DNA of 64,000 nucleotides from Jejuia algarum (lineage in GTDB: Bacteria > Bacteroidota > Bacteroidia > Flavobacteriales > Flavobacteriaceae). This document shows positions 8,406-18,000 of this stretch, piece after piece (the first letter of the stretch is position 1; each line of letters opens with the position of its first letter). The notes beneath the pieces were generated by a model. That model did not search any database, was not told the origin of the DNA, and saw only the letters and a list, made by a program, of their open reading frames with translations. Made by a program: the position numbers and the translations under genes. Where the stretch lies: positions 310,001-374,000 of the forward strand of contig CANMAQ010000001.1 in assembly GCA_947495775.1 (NCBI GenBank), read 5' to 3'.

Positions 8406-10220
8406 TTATAACGCCTTGCGTTCTAATTCTATCTGAAATTCTTCCATAACTGGACGCACTGTGCTTTCCGGTAGGTCGTCTATTTTAATATACATTAAAC
8501 CATCGACGGCATTATTAAACAATGGATCCACATTAAAAGCAACTAGCTTTGCATTTTGTTTGATGTATTTCTTAAGAAGCACAGGTAAGCGTAAGGCTCC
8601 TGGTTCTATTTCATCAATAATTTTATCAAACTTATTTAGATCTGCAGCAGTTTCATCAAATACAAAATCTTTATCTGCATCCTTAAGCTTTACTTTAAAT
8701 TCTTTTTTAGGACGCACATACTGCGCGACATAGGGATCGTAATAATGTGATTTCATAAATTCTATCATTAACGATTTTGAAAAATTGGAAAACTGATTGC
8801 TTATGCTTACCCCTCCAATGAGATAATTATGCTCTGGATATCTTAACGTGGTATGCACAATGCCCTTCCACAATAAAAATAAAGGCATGGGCTTTTGCTG
8901 GTAGCTTTTCACAATAAAAGCCCTTCCCATCTCTATAGATTCGCTCATCATCTTATGCAATTCTGGCTCAAAACGAAATAAATCTTGCAGATAAAACCCA
9001 TTAATTCCGTAGTTTCCATAAATTTCTGAGCCAAGGCCCATTCTGTAGGCTCCAGCAATGCATTTTTTATCACAATCCCACAAAAACATGTGATGGTAAT
9101 ACGTATCAAAATCGTCTAAATCTATCGCTTCATTAGTCCCTTCTCCAACTGCTCTAAATGTGATCTCTCTTAGTCTTCCAATTTCAGTAAGTATACTAGG
9201 TATTTTGGCTGCTGGCGCAAGGTAAACTTCATAGTTCTTGCTTTCCAACAATCTGCCATTCTCTGCCTTTAAAAGCCGTACTTCCTCTTGCATTAACGCT
9301 CCATCAACTGGTGTTACAATATTTTTAGGAGACTTATTCACCTTTAAATTATAGGAGATATTATCTAATAATTTCGTTTTGTCTTCAAAACTATTAGACA
9401 ACATATATGTTTTTTTCCTGACAAAATCAGAAAAAGAGGCTAAAGATTCATAGTCTTTCTGGTCTTTAACAGAGATAGGCTTCCCTATACGCACTTTAAT
9501 AGTACGTCGTTTTTGTGTTAATAATTCAGAGGGTAATTTTGCCGTTCTAAACGTATCACTAATCTTGGAGAGTTTATAAAAAAGCTTACTATTCTTCGCA
9601 TGAAAATATATAGGCACTATGGGTACTTCTGCCTTTTGTATGAGTTTCATCGCTGCAGGTTCCCAAGGCTTGTCTATTACTAATTTACCATCTTTATAAG
9701 TAGACACTTCTCCTGCTGGAAAAATACCTAAAGGATAACCGTTTCGTAAATGCAAAATTGCATTTTTAAACCCTGTAAGACTAGACTTTATAGCCTTTCT
9801 ATCCTCAAAAGGATTTACAGGCATTATATAAGGTTTTAATGGCGCAATGCGGTGCAATAAAAAATTTGCTATTATCTTAAAATCTTTGCGTTGTTCTAGC
9901 ATCAATTTTAATAATAATATCCCATCAATACCGCCTAAAGGATGGTTTGACACCGTAATGAAAGCCCCTTCTTTAGGCAGACGCTTAAGGTCTTCTTCTG
10001 GAATTTTAAATTTAATTTGAAAGTCTTGTAAAATGCCGTTTAAGAACGACACCTCTTCTAAATGCTTATTCTTATTGTAGATTTTATTAAGCTTAGAAAT
10101 TTTAAGTAATTTCATGAGTAGCCAGCCTACGAAAGTGCCCAAAACGCCATAGCGCTCTAACTGTATTGCTTTAGCAACTTCTTTAGAGGTTACTAATCCT
10201 GTGTTTTGCTGTTTACTCAT
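8406..10220 (-). CDS. olsF: Bifunctional acyltransferase, OlsF-like aminolipid synthase
   Basis: A 604-residue two-domain enzyme. Residues about 70-290 are a PlsC/OlsA-like acyltransferase, with the active-site motif NHPLGGID (H93, D99) and the FPAGE block near 168. Residues about 320-540 are an OlsB-like GNAT-fold N-acyltransferase (REITFRAVGEGTNEAIDLDDFD, IEMGRAFIVKSYQ). Fused proteins of this design make ornithine or glycine lipids in one polypeptide: the C-terminal half N-acylates the amino acid and the N-terminal half O-acylates the 3-hydroxyl. The active-site spacing is H-x5-D, one residue longer than the classic H-x4-D. The amino-acid head group cannot be read from sequence. Confidence 0.78.
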   Translation of the reverse strand: MSKQQNTGLVTSKEVAKAIQLERYGVLGTFVGWLLMKLLKISKLNKIYNKNKHLEEVSFLNGILQDFQIKFKIPEEDLKRLPKEGAFITVSNHPLGGIDGILLLKLMLEQRKDFKIIANFLLHRIAPLKPYIMPVNPFEDRKAIKSSLTGFKNAILHLRNGYPLGIFPAGEVSTYKDGKLVIDKPWEPAAMKLIQKAEVPIVPIYFHAKNSKLFYKLSKISDTFRTAKLPSELLTQKRRTIKVRIGKPISVKDQKDYESLASFSDFVRKKTYMLSNSFEDKTKLLDNISYNLKVNKSPKNIVTPVDGALMQEEVRLLKAENGRLLESKNYEVYLAPAAKIPSILTEIGRLREITFRAVGEGTNEAIDLDDFDTYYHHMFLWDCDKKCIAGAYRMGLGSEIYGNYGINGFYLQDLFRFEPELHKMMSESIEMGRAFIVKSYQQKPMPLFLLWKGIVHTTLRYPEHNYLIGGVSISNQFSNFSKSLMIEFMKSHYYDPYVAQYVRPKKEFKVKLKDADKDFVFDETAADLNKFDKIIDEIEPGALRLPVLLKKYIKQNAKLVAFNVDPLFNNAVDGLMYIKIDDLPESTVRPVMEEFQIELERKAL

Positions 10221-10342
10221 AACTGTAAATGTAATAAATAAAAACAGTTTACAATTAGTGAAACACTTTCAGATTCAACCTAAGGTCGTCATACAAAAAT
10301 TAGATTTTGATTTTGAACGCCTTAATAGTGTTCTTGTCCTAC

Positions 10343-10831
10343 TTAAGGTGCTGTATGTTGCGCCATGTAATTTTCAATACCTAATGCACTTAGCTGCACC
10401 ATATTCCAATCTCGCATAACGTGAGCCCCCTTCTTTTCATAAAAAGCTATAGCCGGCGAATTCCAATCTAATACATCCCAATTGATACGTTTAACCCCTG
10501 TATCATAACCATATTTTACGACAGCATCTAATAATTTAGTGCCAATTCCTTTACCACGCATTGCGGCGTCTACAATAAGATCTTCTAGATGAAGCGCTCT
10601 TCCTTTCCATGTTGAATAACGGTTAAAAAACAGTGCTATACCTACTACTTTTGTGTTCACTTCTGCCACAAAACAATGAAATTGAGGTGCCGCTCCAAAA
10701 CCATCTTTTTCTAAATCTGCTATAGATACCTCTACCGCATCTGGTTCTTTTTCGAAAACAGCCAATTGTGTGATAAGTGCATGCACTTCTGGCATATCTT
10801 CTATTTTTGCGTCTCTAACTAATAGATTCAT
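10343..10831 (-). CDS. GNAT family N-acetyltransferase (diamine acetyltransferase-like)
   Basis: A 162-residue GNAT enzyme. It has the acetyl-CoA motif A at about 92-110 (LIVDAAMRGKGIGTKLLDAV) and the motif B region WDVLDWNSPAIAFYEKKGA. The N-terminal RDAKIEDMPEVHALITQLAVFEKEPDAVE resembles the spermidine/spermine acetyltransferase (SAT1) subgroup, so polyamines or a related amine are possible substrates. It lies upstream of the OlsF-like gene on the same strand, 122 bases away and diverging from fbp. The substrate is inference; the fold is clear. Confidence 0.85.
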   Translation of the reverse strand: MNLLVRDAKIEDMPEVHALITQLAVFEKEPDAVEVSIADLEKDGFGAAPQFHCFVAEVNTKVVGIALFFNRYSTWKGRALHLEDLIVDAAMRGKGIGTKLLDAVVKYGYDTGVKRINWDVLDWNSPAIAFYEKKGAHVMRDWNMVQLSALGIENYMAQHTAP

Positions 10832-10901
10832 ATTATTTTGGAGTTACTATTGAATAAAATTGAAGTTTACAAATACATTGTATTTCTCATTAACGAAAAC
10901 G

Positions 10902-10931
10902 TTGTAGTTTATTAAAATTTATTGATATTTG
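10902..10931 (+). promoter_or_regulatory. Candidate Bacteroidetes-type promoter of fbp
   Basis: TTG at 10902-10904, a 19-base spacer and GATATTTG at 10924-10931 match the flavobacterial consensus TTG-N19-TAnnTTTG with one mismatch, 21 bases before the fbp ATG. Confidence 0.6.
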
Positions 10932-10952
10932 TACGTATAAATTAAAACTATT

Positions 10953-11960
10953 ATGGCACATCAAAAACAAACTCTAGGTGAATTTATCATTGAAAACCAA
11001 ACGTCTTTCAAATATTCATCTGGCGAATTATCAAGCTTATTAAATTCAATACGATTGGCTGCAAAAGTAGTAAATCACGAAGTAAATAAAGCAGGGTTGG
11101 TTGACATTATTGGAGCTGCTGGTGACACAAACATACAAGGTGAAGATCAACAAAAATTAGATGTTTATGCTAATGATAAGTTTATACAAACCTTAACCAA
11201 ACGAAATATAGTTTGTGGCATAGCCAGTGAAGAAGAAGATGATTTTATTACTATTAACAGTCAAGATGAAAACCACCAAAACAAATATGTGGTCTTAATA
11301 GATCCTTTGGATGGGTCTTCTAACATAGACGTTAATGTTTCTGTGGGGACTATCTTTTCTATTTACAGACGTGTTACTCCTATAGGTACGCCGGTACAGT
11401 TGGAAGATTTTTTACAAAAAGGCAGTGCTCAGGTAGCTGCGGGTTATGTGGTATATGGCACCTCAACCATGTTGGTATACACTACAGGTGTTGGTGTAAA
11501 TGGGTTTACATTAAACCCTGCTATTGGCTCATTCTATTTATCGCATCCAGACATGCAATTTCCAGAAGATGGCACTATCTATTCGGTAAATGAGGGCAAT
11601 TATATTCATTTTCCAAAAGGTATAAAAAACTACATCAAATACTGCCAAGAAGAGGAAGGCGATCGCCCGTACACCTCGCGTTATATCGGTTCTTTAGTCT
11701 CCGACTTTCATAGAAACATGATTAAAGGTGGTATTTACCTTTACCCGCAAAGTTCCAAAAATCCAAATGGTAAATTACGTTTATTGTACGAATGTAATCC
11801 TGTTGCATTTTTAGCAGAACAAGCTAATGGAAAGGCAAGTGATGGCCATACACGTATCATGGACATAGCGCCTACTGAGTTACACCAGCGCGTCCCATTT
11901 ATTTGTGGAAGTAAAAATATGGTAAACAAGGCAGAGGAGTTTATGAAAAAAAGTATCTAG
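10953..11960 (+). CDS. fbp: Class I fructose-1,6-bisphosphatase
   Basis: Hydrolyses fructose-1,6-bisphosphate to fructose-6-phosphate in gluconeogenesis, in the cytosol. The 335-residue length is typical of class I. The metal-binding motif IDPLDGSSNID is at about 115-125, preceded by the acidic SEEEDDF loop. The substrate-phosphate region YTSRYIGSLVSDFHRN and the C-terminal GKLRLLYECNPVAFLAEQANG block are both present. The start is supported by a promoter-like element just upstream. Together with pgi and ppc in this window it fits growth on non-sugar carbon. Confidence 0.96.
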   Translation: MAHQKQTLGEFIIENQTSFKYSSGELSSLLNSIRLAAKVVNHEVNKAGLVDIIGAAGDTNIQGEDQQKLDVYANDKFIQTLTKRNIVCGIASEEEDDFITINSQDENHQNKYVVLIDPLDGSSNIDVNVSVGTIFSIYRRVTPIGTPVQLEDFLQKGSAQVAAGYVVYGTSTMLVYTTGVGVNGFTLNPAIGSFYLSHPDMQFPEDGTIYSVNEGNYIHFPKGIKNYIKYCQEEEGDRPYTSRYIGSLVSDFHRNMIKGGIYLYPQSSKNPNGKLRLLYECNPVAFLAEQANGKASDGHTRIMDIAPTELHQRVPFICGSKNMVNKAEEFMKKSI

Positions 11961-12077
11961 AATATTATTTCTATTGAAACCTACTAAGTACCCATATATT
12001 ATATAAGGATAAGGAGATGCTATCTTTAGTTTTAGCCTACCTCTATACCAAAGCTTTGTTCTAAGAAGCATCTCATT

Positions 12078-13379
12078 TTATTCTTTTATGTACACTCTTC
12101 TAAAAGAATTATAGCCGTATATAGTTTTAGTATAAACCGTTTCATGCACTACTGTAGAGCCTTTAGGATGTCCTTTACTCAAAATTTTTTCTCCTGTTTG
12201 CACAAATTTTCCAATCACTCCATCAAACCAAACTTTATCAAATATAACTTTGTTACCATGTTTTACAATAATAACTTGTTTGTGGGTTTTTGGTAAATTT
12301 GCTTTATCTAAATCTTGTTTTTTAATTGGAACTGTCGCATTAGTAGTTTCAGGAACTAAATTTGTCACGCCTTTAACAACAGGTCTTTTTGTTACTCCAG
12401 GTTTGCTTTTTAACACATTTACCTCATAATTTTCTGAATAATAATAACATGAAGTAAAATTTAAGTCTTGAACTTTATTGGAAACTTTAGTTCGATAATA
12501 CACTTTAGAACTTATAGATGGTATCTTATAAGTGGCTTTATTAGCTCTTGGGATATCTTTCCAGTTTACGCCATTTTTACTTTGTTGCCATTGGTAGAAG
12601 TAGAAAGGAAAAGCTTCAAATTTAGGTTTGGCTATTAATGTGGTTGTAAATGGTGTATCCGTATCATTTACAGCAACTCGACTTTTATTGTTTTTATCGA
12701 CAACATTAACTATGTCTCCACAGGGTCTTAGTGTTATATCATCAAGAGCGAGATCGTTGCCACAACCTCCTTTTCCATTATTACGAATTTTTAAAATAAC
12801 AGATGTTTCATTAGGTCTTGTTGTAAACATTAGTGCAAATCGTCTCCAAGTTGGTTCAGAGCCACCATATATAGGTCCTGTATTTCCGCTAGCAAGTAGT
12901 TTTTCATTCGTGTTATTCCATATTTGATAAGAAACATTTATAGGTATCCCTTTACCACAAGCCTCTGTATTGGTTCTAGTTAAATTTACAATCCAAGATG
13001 AAAATTCATAAAATGTACTTTTACAGAGTCCAGAAATAGGTAATCTAAAAAATTCACCAGGCTCGAAACTGGCATTAACAATAAGCATTTTGCCGTTTTC
13101 ATCATTAGGCGTGTGGTCATTAAGCTTAAACCAGTTAAAGTGATTATGTCTATTTGAAACCGTATAGGAACCGTCTCTTGGTCTATTTCTAGTGAAGCTA
13201 TATGTCGTCCTTCCCTTGGCAAGCTTCACATTGCCATTGCCACTACCAAAGTCTTCCATAAAAATCGGGGGACCTAAAGTCCCTTTGCAAATACCAAGTT
13301 GCGCTCTTACCAGCTGCACATGAAACAAACATAGCCCTAATAGTATGATTTTGATGTTATCTAATGAATGAACTAACAT
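12078..13379 (-). CDS. Secreted adhesin-like protein of unknown function
   Basis: The open frame begins at 13496. I prefer the ATG at 13379, because it places a signal peptide (NIKIILLGLCLFHVQLVRAQ) directly at the N-terminus. The mature region begins LGICKGTLGPPIFMEDFG. Its next about 230 residues (DGSYTVSN, DHTPNDENGKMLIVNAS, YEFSSWIVNL, ALDDITLRPCG) resemble the lectin-like N-terminal domain of large flavobacterial gliding or type IX-secreted proteins. An Ig-like segment follows (FYFYQWQQSKNGVNWKDI). The last 70 residues are Lys-rich and unrecognised, and no type IX sorting domain is seen. It may be a shortened relative of such adhesins. Confidence 0.65.
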   Translation of the reverse strand: MLVHSLDNIKIILLGLCLFHVQLVRAQLGICKGTLGPPIFMEDFGSGNGNVKLAKGRTTYSFTRNRPRDGSYTVSNRHNHFNWFKLNDHTPNDENGKMLIVNASFEPGEFFRLPISGLCKSTFYEFSSWIVNLTRTNTEACGKGIPINVSYQIWNNTNEKLLASGNTGPIYGGSEPTWRRFALMFTTRPNETSVILKIRNNGKGGCGNDLALDDITLRPCGDIVNVVDKNNKSRVAVNDTDTPFTTTLIAKPKFEAFPFYFYQWQQSKNGVNWKDIPRANKATYKIPSISSKVYYRTKVSNKVQDLNFTSCYYYSENYEVNVLKSKPGVTKRPVVKGVTNLVPETTNATVPIKKQDLDKANLPKTHKQVIIVKHGNKVIFDKVWFDGVIGKFVQTGEKILSKGHPKGSTVVHETVYTKTIYGYNSFRRVYIKE

Positions 13380-13545
13380 AAATTTTAAATTAACCGAATA
13401 CATAACTATGTGTAGCTTTTTCAAATACTTTGTTACAAATAGTAAACCATTTATTTTTAGGTATTTAAGGAAATTAATCATTTCAGAAAAACTCATCTTT
13501 TTACCTTAGTTTATAAGAGGTCTTAACAGAAGAATTTAAAGCAAA

Positions 13546-13577
13546 AAAAATGCGAACCTTACGATTCGCATTTTTAA
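13546..13577 (-). terminator. Terminator downstream of gltBD
   Basis: AATGCGAA and TTCGCATT arms with an 8-base loop, flanked by A- and T-runs, lie 20 bases past the gltD stop. It also separates gltD from the secreted-protein gene. Confidence 0.8.
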
Positions 13578-13596
13578 TAAATTATCAGGAAAGTGT

Positions 13597-15063
13597 TTAA
13601 TGCAACGGCACTAAATCTCCAGCAATATCTTTAGAAGGTAAATCAGATTTACCCATTAAATAAATATCAACCTGTCTTGCGGCTTCTCTACCTTCAGAAA
13701 TGGCCCAAACAATTAAAGATTGTCCACGACGCATATCGCCTGCCGTAAATATATTAGGAACATTCGTTTGGTATTTACCATACGCTGCCTTATAGTTAGA
13801 ACGTGCATCTGTATCCAAACCTAACTGGTCTGCTAATGTGTTTTCTGGTCCTGTGAATCCTAGAGCTAATAAAGCCAAGTCACAAGGCCATGTCTTTTCA
13901 GTACCTTCTATTTCTATCAATTGCGGACGTTGTCCTGGTACCATTTTCCACTCTACATTAACTGTTTTAAGTGCTACAAGCTTATTGTTCTCATCGGTAA
14001 CAAACTCTTTGGTATTAATTAACCAATTACGCTCTACACCTTCCTCATGAGACGATGATGTTTTAAGCTGTAAAGGCCAGAATGGCCATGGCGTAGCTGC
14101 AGAACGGTGTCCTGGAGGCTTAGGCATAATTTCAAAATTTACCACAGATTTAGCACCATGACGGTTTGAGGTTCCAATACAATCAGAGCCTGTATCTCCA
14201 CCACCTATAACAATCACATCTTTATCTGTAGCCATAATTTGGTCTTCTACAGTCTTCCCAAACAATACTTTAGTTTGTTGTGTTAAGAAATCCATAGCTT
14301 GTACCACACCGTTAGCATCAATACCTGGTGTTGGTAAACTACGTCTTTCTGTAGCACCGCCACATAAAACCACAGCATCAAATGCTTTTAAGTCTTTAGA
14401 ATCATAATTTACGCCCACATTTACGTTTGTTTTAAACGTAATACCCTCTGCTTCTAAAATTGCAACACGACGGTCTATAATTTCCTTTTCCATTTTAAAG
14501 TTAGGAATCCCGTATCGTAATAAACCTCCAACTTCATCATCACGTTCAAAAACGGTTACAGTATGTCCTGCTCTATTTAATTGTTGTGCTGCAGCTAATC
14601 CTGCTGGTCCAGAACCTACAACAGCAACTGTTTTACCCGTTCTTGTTTTTGGAGGTTGTGGCTTAATCCAGCCTTCTTTAAAGGCACGCTCTACAATATT
14701 CTTTTCTATATTTTCTATAGAAACTGGATCTTCTATAATCCCTAATACACATGATTTCTCACATGGTGCTGGACATAAACGTCCCGTAAATTCCGGGAAG
14801 TTATTCGTAGAGTGCAATAACCATGACGCCTTTTGCCACTCGCCTTGGTGTACCATATGGTTGAAATCTGGAATTAGATTTCCTAATGGACAACCACTGT
14901 GGCAAAAAGGAATCCCACAGTCCATACAACGTGATCCTTGTGTTGTTAATTCCTTCTCAGAAAGTGGAACTGTAAATTCTTTATAATGTTGTACACGGTC
15001 TTTTACAGGCGTGTATGTTTCATCTTTTCTATCAAATTCTTTAAAACCTGTTACTTTTCCCAT
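13597..15063 (-). CDS. gltD: Glutamate synthase (NADPH) small subunit
   Basis: A 488-residue iron-sulfur flavoprotein that passes electrons from NAD(P)H to the large subunit for 2-oxoglutarate amination. The N-terminal Cys clusters CMDCGIPFCHSGCPLGN (about 42-58) and CPAPCEKSC (about 97-105) should hold two [4Fe-4S] centres. VAVVGSGPAGLAAAQQL is the FAD Rossmann motif and VIVIGGGDTGSDCIG the NAD(P) motif. GDMRRGQSLIVWAISEGREAA closes the FAD site. The ATG lies four bases after the gltB stop, so the two subunits are cotranscribed. Confidence 0.97.
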   Translation of the reverse strand: MGKVTGFKEFDRKDETYTPVKDRVQHYKEFTVPLSEKELTTQGSRCMDCGIPFCHSGCPLGNLIPDFNHMVHQGEWQKASWLLHSTNNFPEFTGRLCPAPCEKSCVLGIIEDPVSIENIEKNIVERAFKEGWIKPQPPKTRTGKTVAVVGSGPAGLAAAQQLNRAGHTVTVFERDDEVGGLLRYGIPNFKMEKEIIDRRVAILEAEGITFKTNVNVGVNYDSKDLKAFDAVVLCGGATERRSLPTPGIDANGVVQAMDFLTQQTKVLFGKTVEDQIMATDKDVIVIGGGDTGSDCIGTSNRHGAKSVVNFEIMPKPPGHRSAATPWPFWPLQLKTSSSHEEGVERNWLINTKEFVTDENNKLVALKTVNVEWKMVPGQRPQLIEIEGTEKTWPCDLALLALGFTGPENTLADQLGLDTDARSNYKAAYGKYQTNVPNIFTAGDMRRGQSLIVWAISEGREAARQVDIYLMGKSDLPSKDIAGDLVPLH

Positions 15064-15067
15064 GATT

Positions 15068-18000
15068 CTAAGCTGTTAATTCTTCTACCATTTGTTCTTC
15101 AGTCTCTAAACGCTTCAAGGCACGTTTGTATTCTATAGGCATTACCTTCACAAAGTGACCCAATGTGTTGTCCCAATCTTCTAGTAATGTCTTAGCAATA
15201 GCACTGTCTGTATAAAGTGCGTGCTTTTCTATTGAACCTTTCAATTCGCTAGCATCTTCGCTTGTGATTGCTTCAAATTCAATAGTTTCTGTGTTACATA
15301 AACCGTTTGTAAACTTATTTTCTGGATCGTATACATAAGCAATACCTCCACTCATTCCAGCAGCAAAATTACGTCCTGTACTTCCCAATACGATAACACG
15401 GCCTCCTGTCATATACTCACAACAGTGATCTCCAACACCTTCTACTACAGTCGTGGCTCCAGAATTACGAACGGCAAAACGTTCTCCTGCAATACCGTTA
15501 ATATAAGCTTCTCCTTTTACAGCTCCGAATAAACAAACGTTACCAACAATGATATTTTCATTAGCTGCAAAGTCTGCTTTTGTAGGCTTTTTAATGATCA
15601 ATTTAGCACCAGATAAACCTTTACCTAAATAATCATTTGTATTTCCTTCTAAACTAAACGTTAAACCATGGGCTCCAAAGGCGCCAAAACTTTGTCCTGC
15701 CGAACCTGTAAAGTTTAGGTTTAATGTGTCTTCTGGCAATCCTAAGTGGCCATAAATTTTAGAGATCTCATTACTTACAATAGCACCAACAGTTCTATCT
15801 ATATTGCTTATTGGGTATTCTAAAGTTGTTTTCTCTTTTCTATACAATGCACGGTGCGCATCTTTTAGTATTGTAAAATCAAGTACTTTTTCTAAATTGT
15901 GATCTTGCTTTTCAGAATTTCTAACTGGTAAATCACTGTAAGCAGACGGTCTATGTAAGATACTCGATAAATCTAAACCTTTAGCCTTATAATGTGTGAT
16001 GGCTTTATTGGCATTAATTTTATGCGTTTGCCCCACCATTTCAGCTAGTGTTCTAAACCCTAATTGGGCCATAATAGCTCTTAACTCTTCAGCAATGTAG
16101 TAGAAGAAATTAATAACGTGTTCTGGTGTGCCTTTAAAGTTTTTACGTAACTCTTTATCTTGAGTGGCGATACCTACTGGACATGTATTTAAATGACACT
16201 TACGCATCATAATACATCCCGAAGCCACAAGAGGCGCTGTTGCAAATCCAAATTCTTCTGCTCCTAATAACGCCGCGATAGCGACATCACGTCCTGTTTT
16301 AAGCTGTCCGTCACATTCTACAACAATTCTACTTCGCAAATTATTTAATACAAGGGTTTGTTGCGCTTCAGACAACCCCAATTCCCATGGTAAACCCGCA
16401 TGTTTTAGTGACGTTAGTGGCGATGCTCCTGTACCACCATCATAACCAGATATAAGTACAACATCTGCTTTGGCTTTAGCCACACCAGCAGCGATGGTTC
16501 CTACACCAACCTCAGATACTAATTTCACATTAATTCTGGCATCTCGATTGGCATTCTTTAAATCGTAGATAAGCTGTGCTAAATCTTCAATAGAATAGAT
16601 ATCGTGATGCGGTGGTGGCGAAATTAACCCTACAAAAGGTGTAGAATTACGTGCGTTTGCAATCCATGGCAATACCTTTTCACCAGGTAATTGACCGCCT
16701 TCTCCTGGCTTGGCACCTTGCGCCATTTTAATTTGTATCTCTCTAGCGTTTGTTAAGTAATGTGATGTCACACCAAAACGTCCAGAAGCCACCTGCTTAA
16801 TTGCAGAGTTGCGGCTGTCTCCATTTACATCTGGTTGGAAACGATTTCTATCTTCTCCACCTTCACCAGAATTAGATTTCCCTCCAATTCGGTTCATAGC
16901 AATGGCTAAATTTTCGTGTGCTTCTCTAGAGATAGACCCATAAGACATAGCTCCTGTTTTAAAGCGCTTCACGATTTCGGTCCATGGTTCTACTTCATCT
17001 AAAGGAATAGGATCTAAATTATCGAACTCAAATAAACCACGAATGGTCATTAAGTTCTGTGATTGTTCGTTTATAGCTTTAGCGTATACATCGTAACTTT
17101 TTTGATCACTAAGTCTTACCGCTTGCTGTAATTTAGATACTGTAGTTGGATTAAACATATGGCGTTCACCATTACGTCTCCAACGGTAATCACCTCCAAT
17201 GTTTAATCCTAGTTTTTTATCAATAGCTTTATCAGGGTACGCTAATTTATAGCGCTCGCTAATCTCTTTTTCAATTTCATAAAGTCCAATACCCTCAATT
17301 CGAGACGCTGTGTACGGGAAGTACTTTTCAACAAACTGAGAGTTGAAACCAACAATTTCAAAAATTTGAGATCCTCTATAAGAATGTAACGTAGAGATCC
17401 CTATTTTATTCATTACTTTAAGAATTCCTTTACCGATGGCTTTGTTAAAGTTGTCTACAGCTTTTTGCTCATCCATTCCAGTAATGAAGCCTTCTTTTAC
17501 CTGCATTCTGATAATTTCGTTAACCATATAAGGGTTAATCGCACTCGCACCATAACCAAATAAAGTGGCGAAATGATGTGGTTCACGTGGTTCTGCAGAT
17601 TCGATAATAATATCAAAGTAAGAACGCTTACGCAAACGGTTTAATTGATGGTTTACATAAGAACACGCTAATAAAGAAGGAATTGGCGCATTTTCTTCAT
17701 TCACCCCTCTATCCGAAAGGATAATGATATTCGTTTTGCGCTCTAAGGCTTTTTCTATTTGAACTACAATAGCATCTAAAGCATCTTCAAGACCGTTCAT
17801 TCCTTGTGCTTTTGGATAAAGCATTTGAATGGTTTCGGTTTTAAAACCTTTGATGTTAATCGTTCTTATTTTTTCTAAATCGGCATTAGAAATTACCGGA
17901 TTTTGAATTCTTAATTTTCTACACTGGCGCTCGGTAATGCTAAAGATGTTACGGTCTTTACCAAGATTCAAACTAATATCTGTTACAATCTCTTCGCGAA

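Noticed and set aside
12628..12927. Plus-strand frame over the adhesin-like gene
   Set aside because: Antisense shadow; the minus-strand frame has a signal peptide and recognisable domains.
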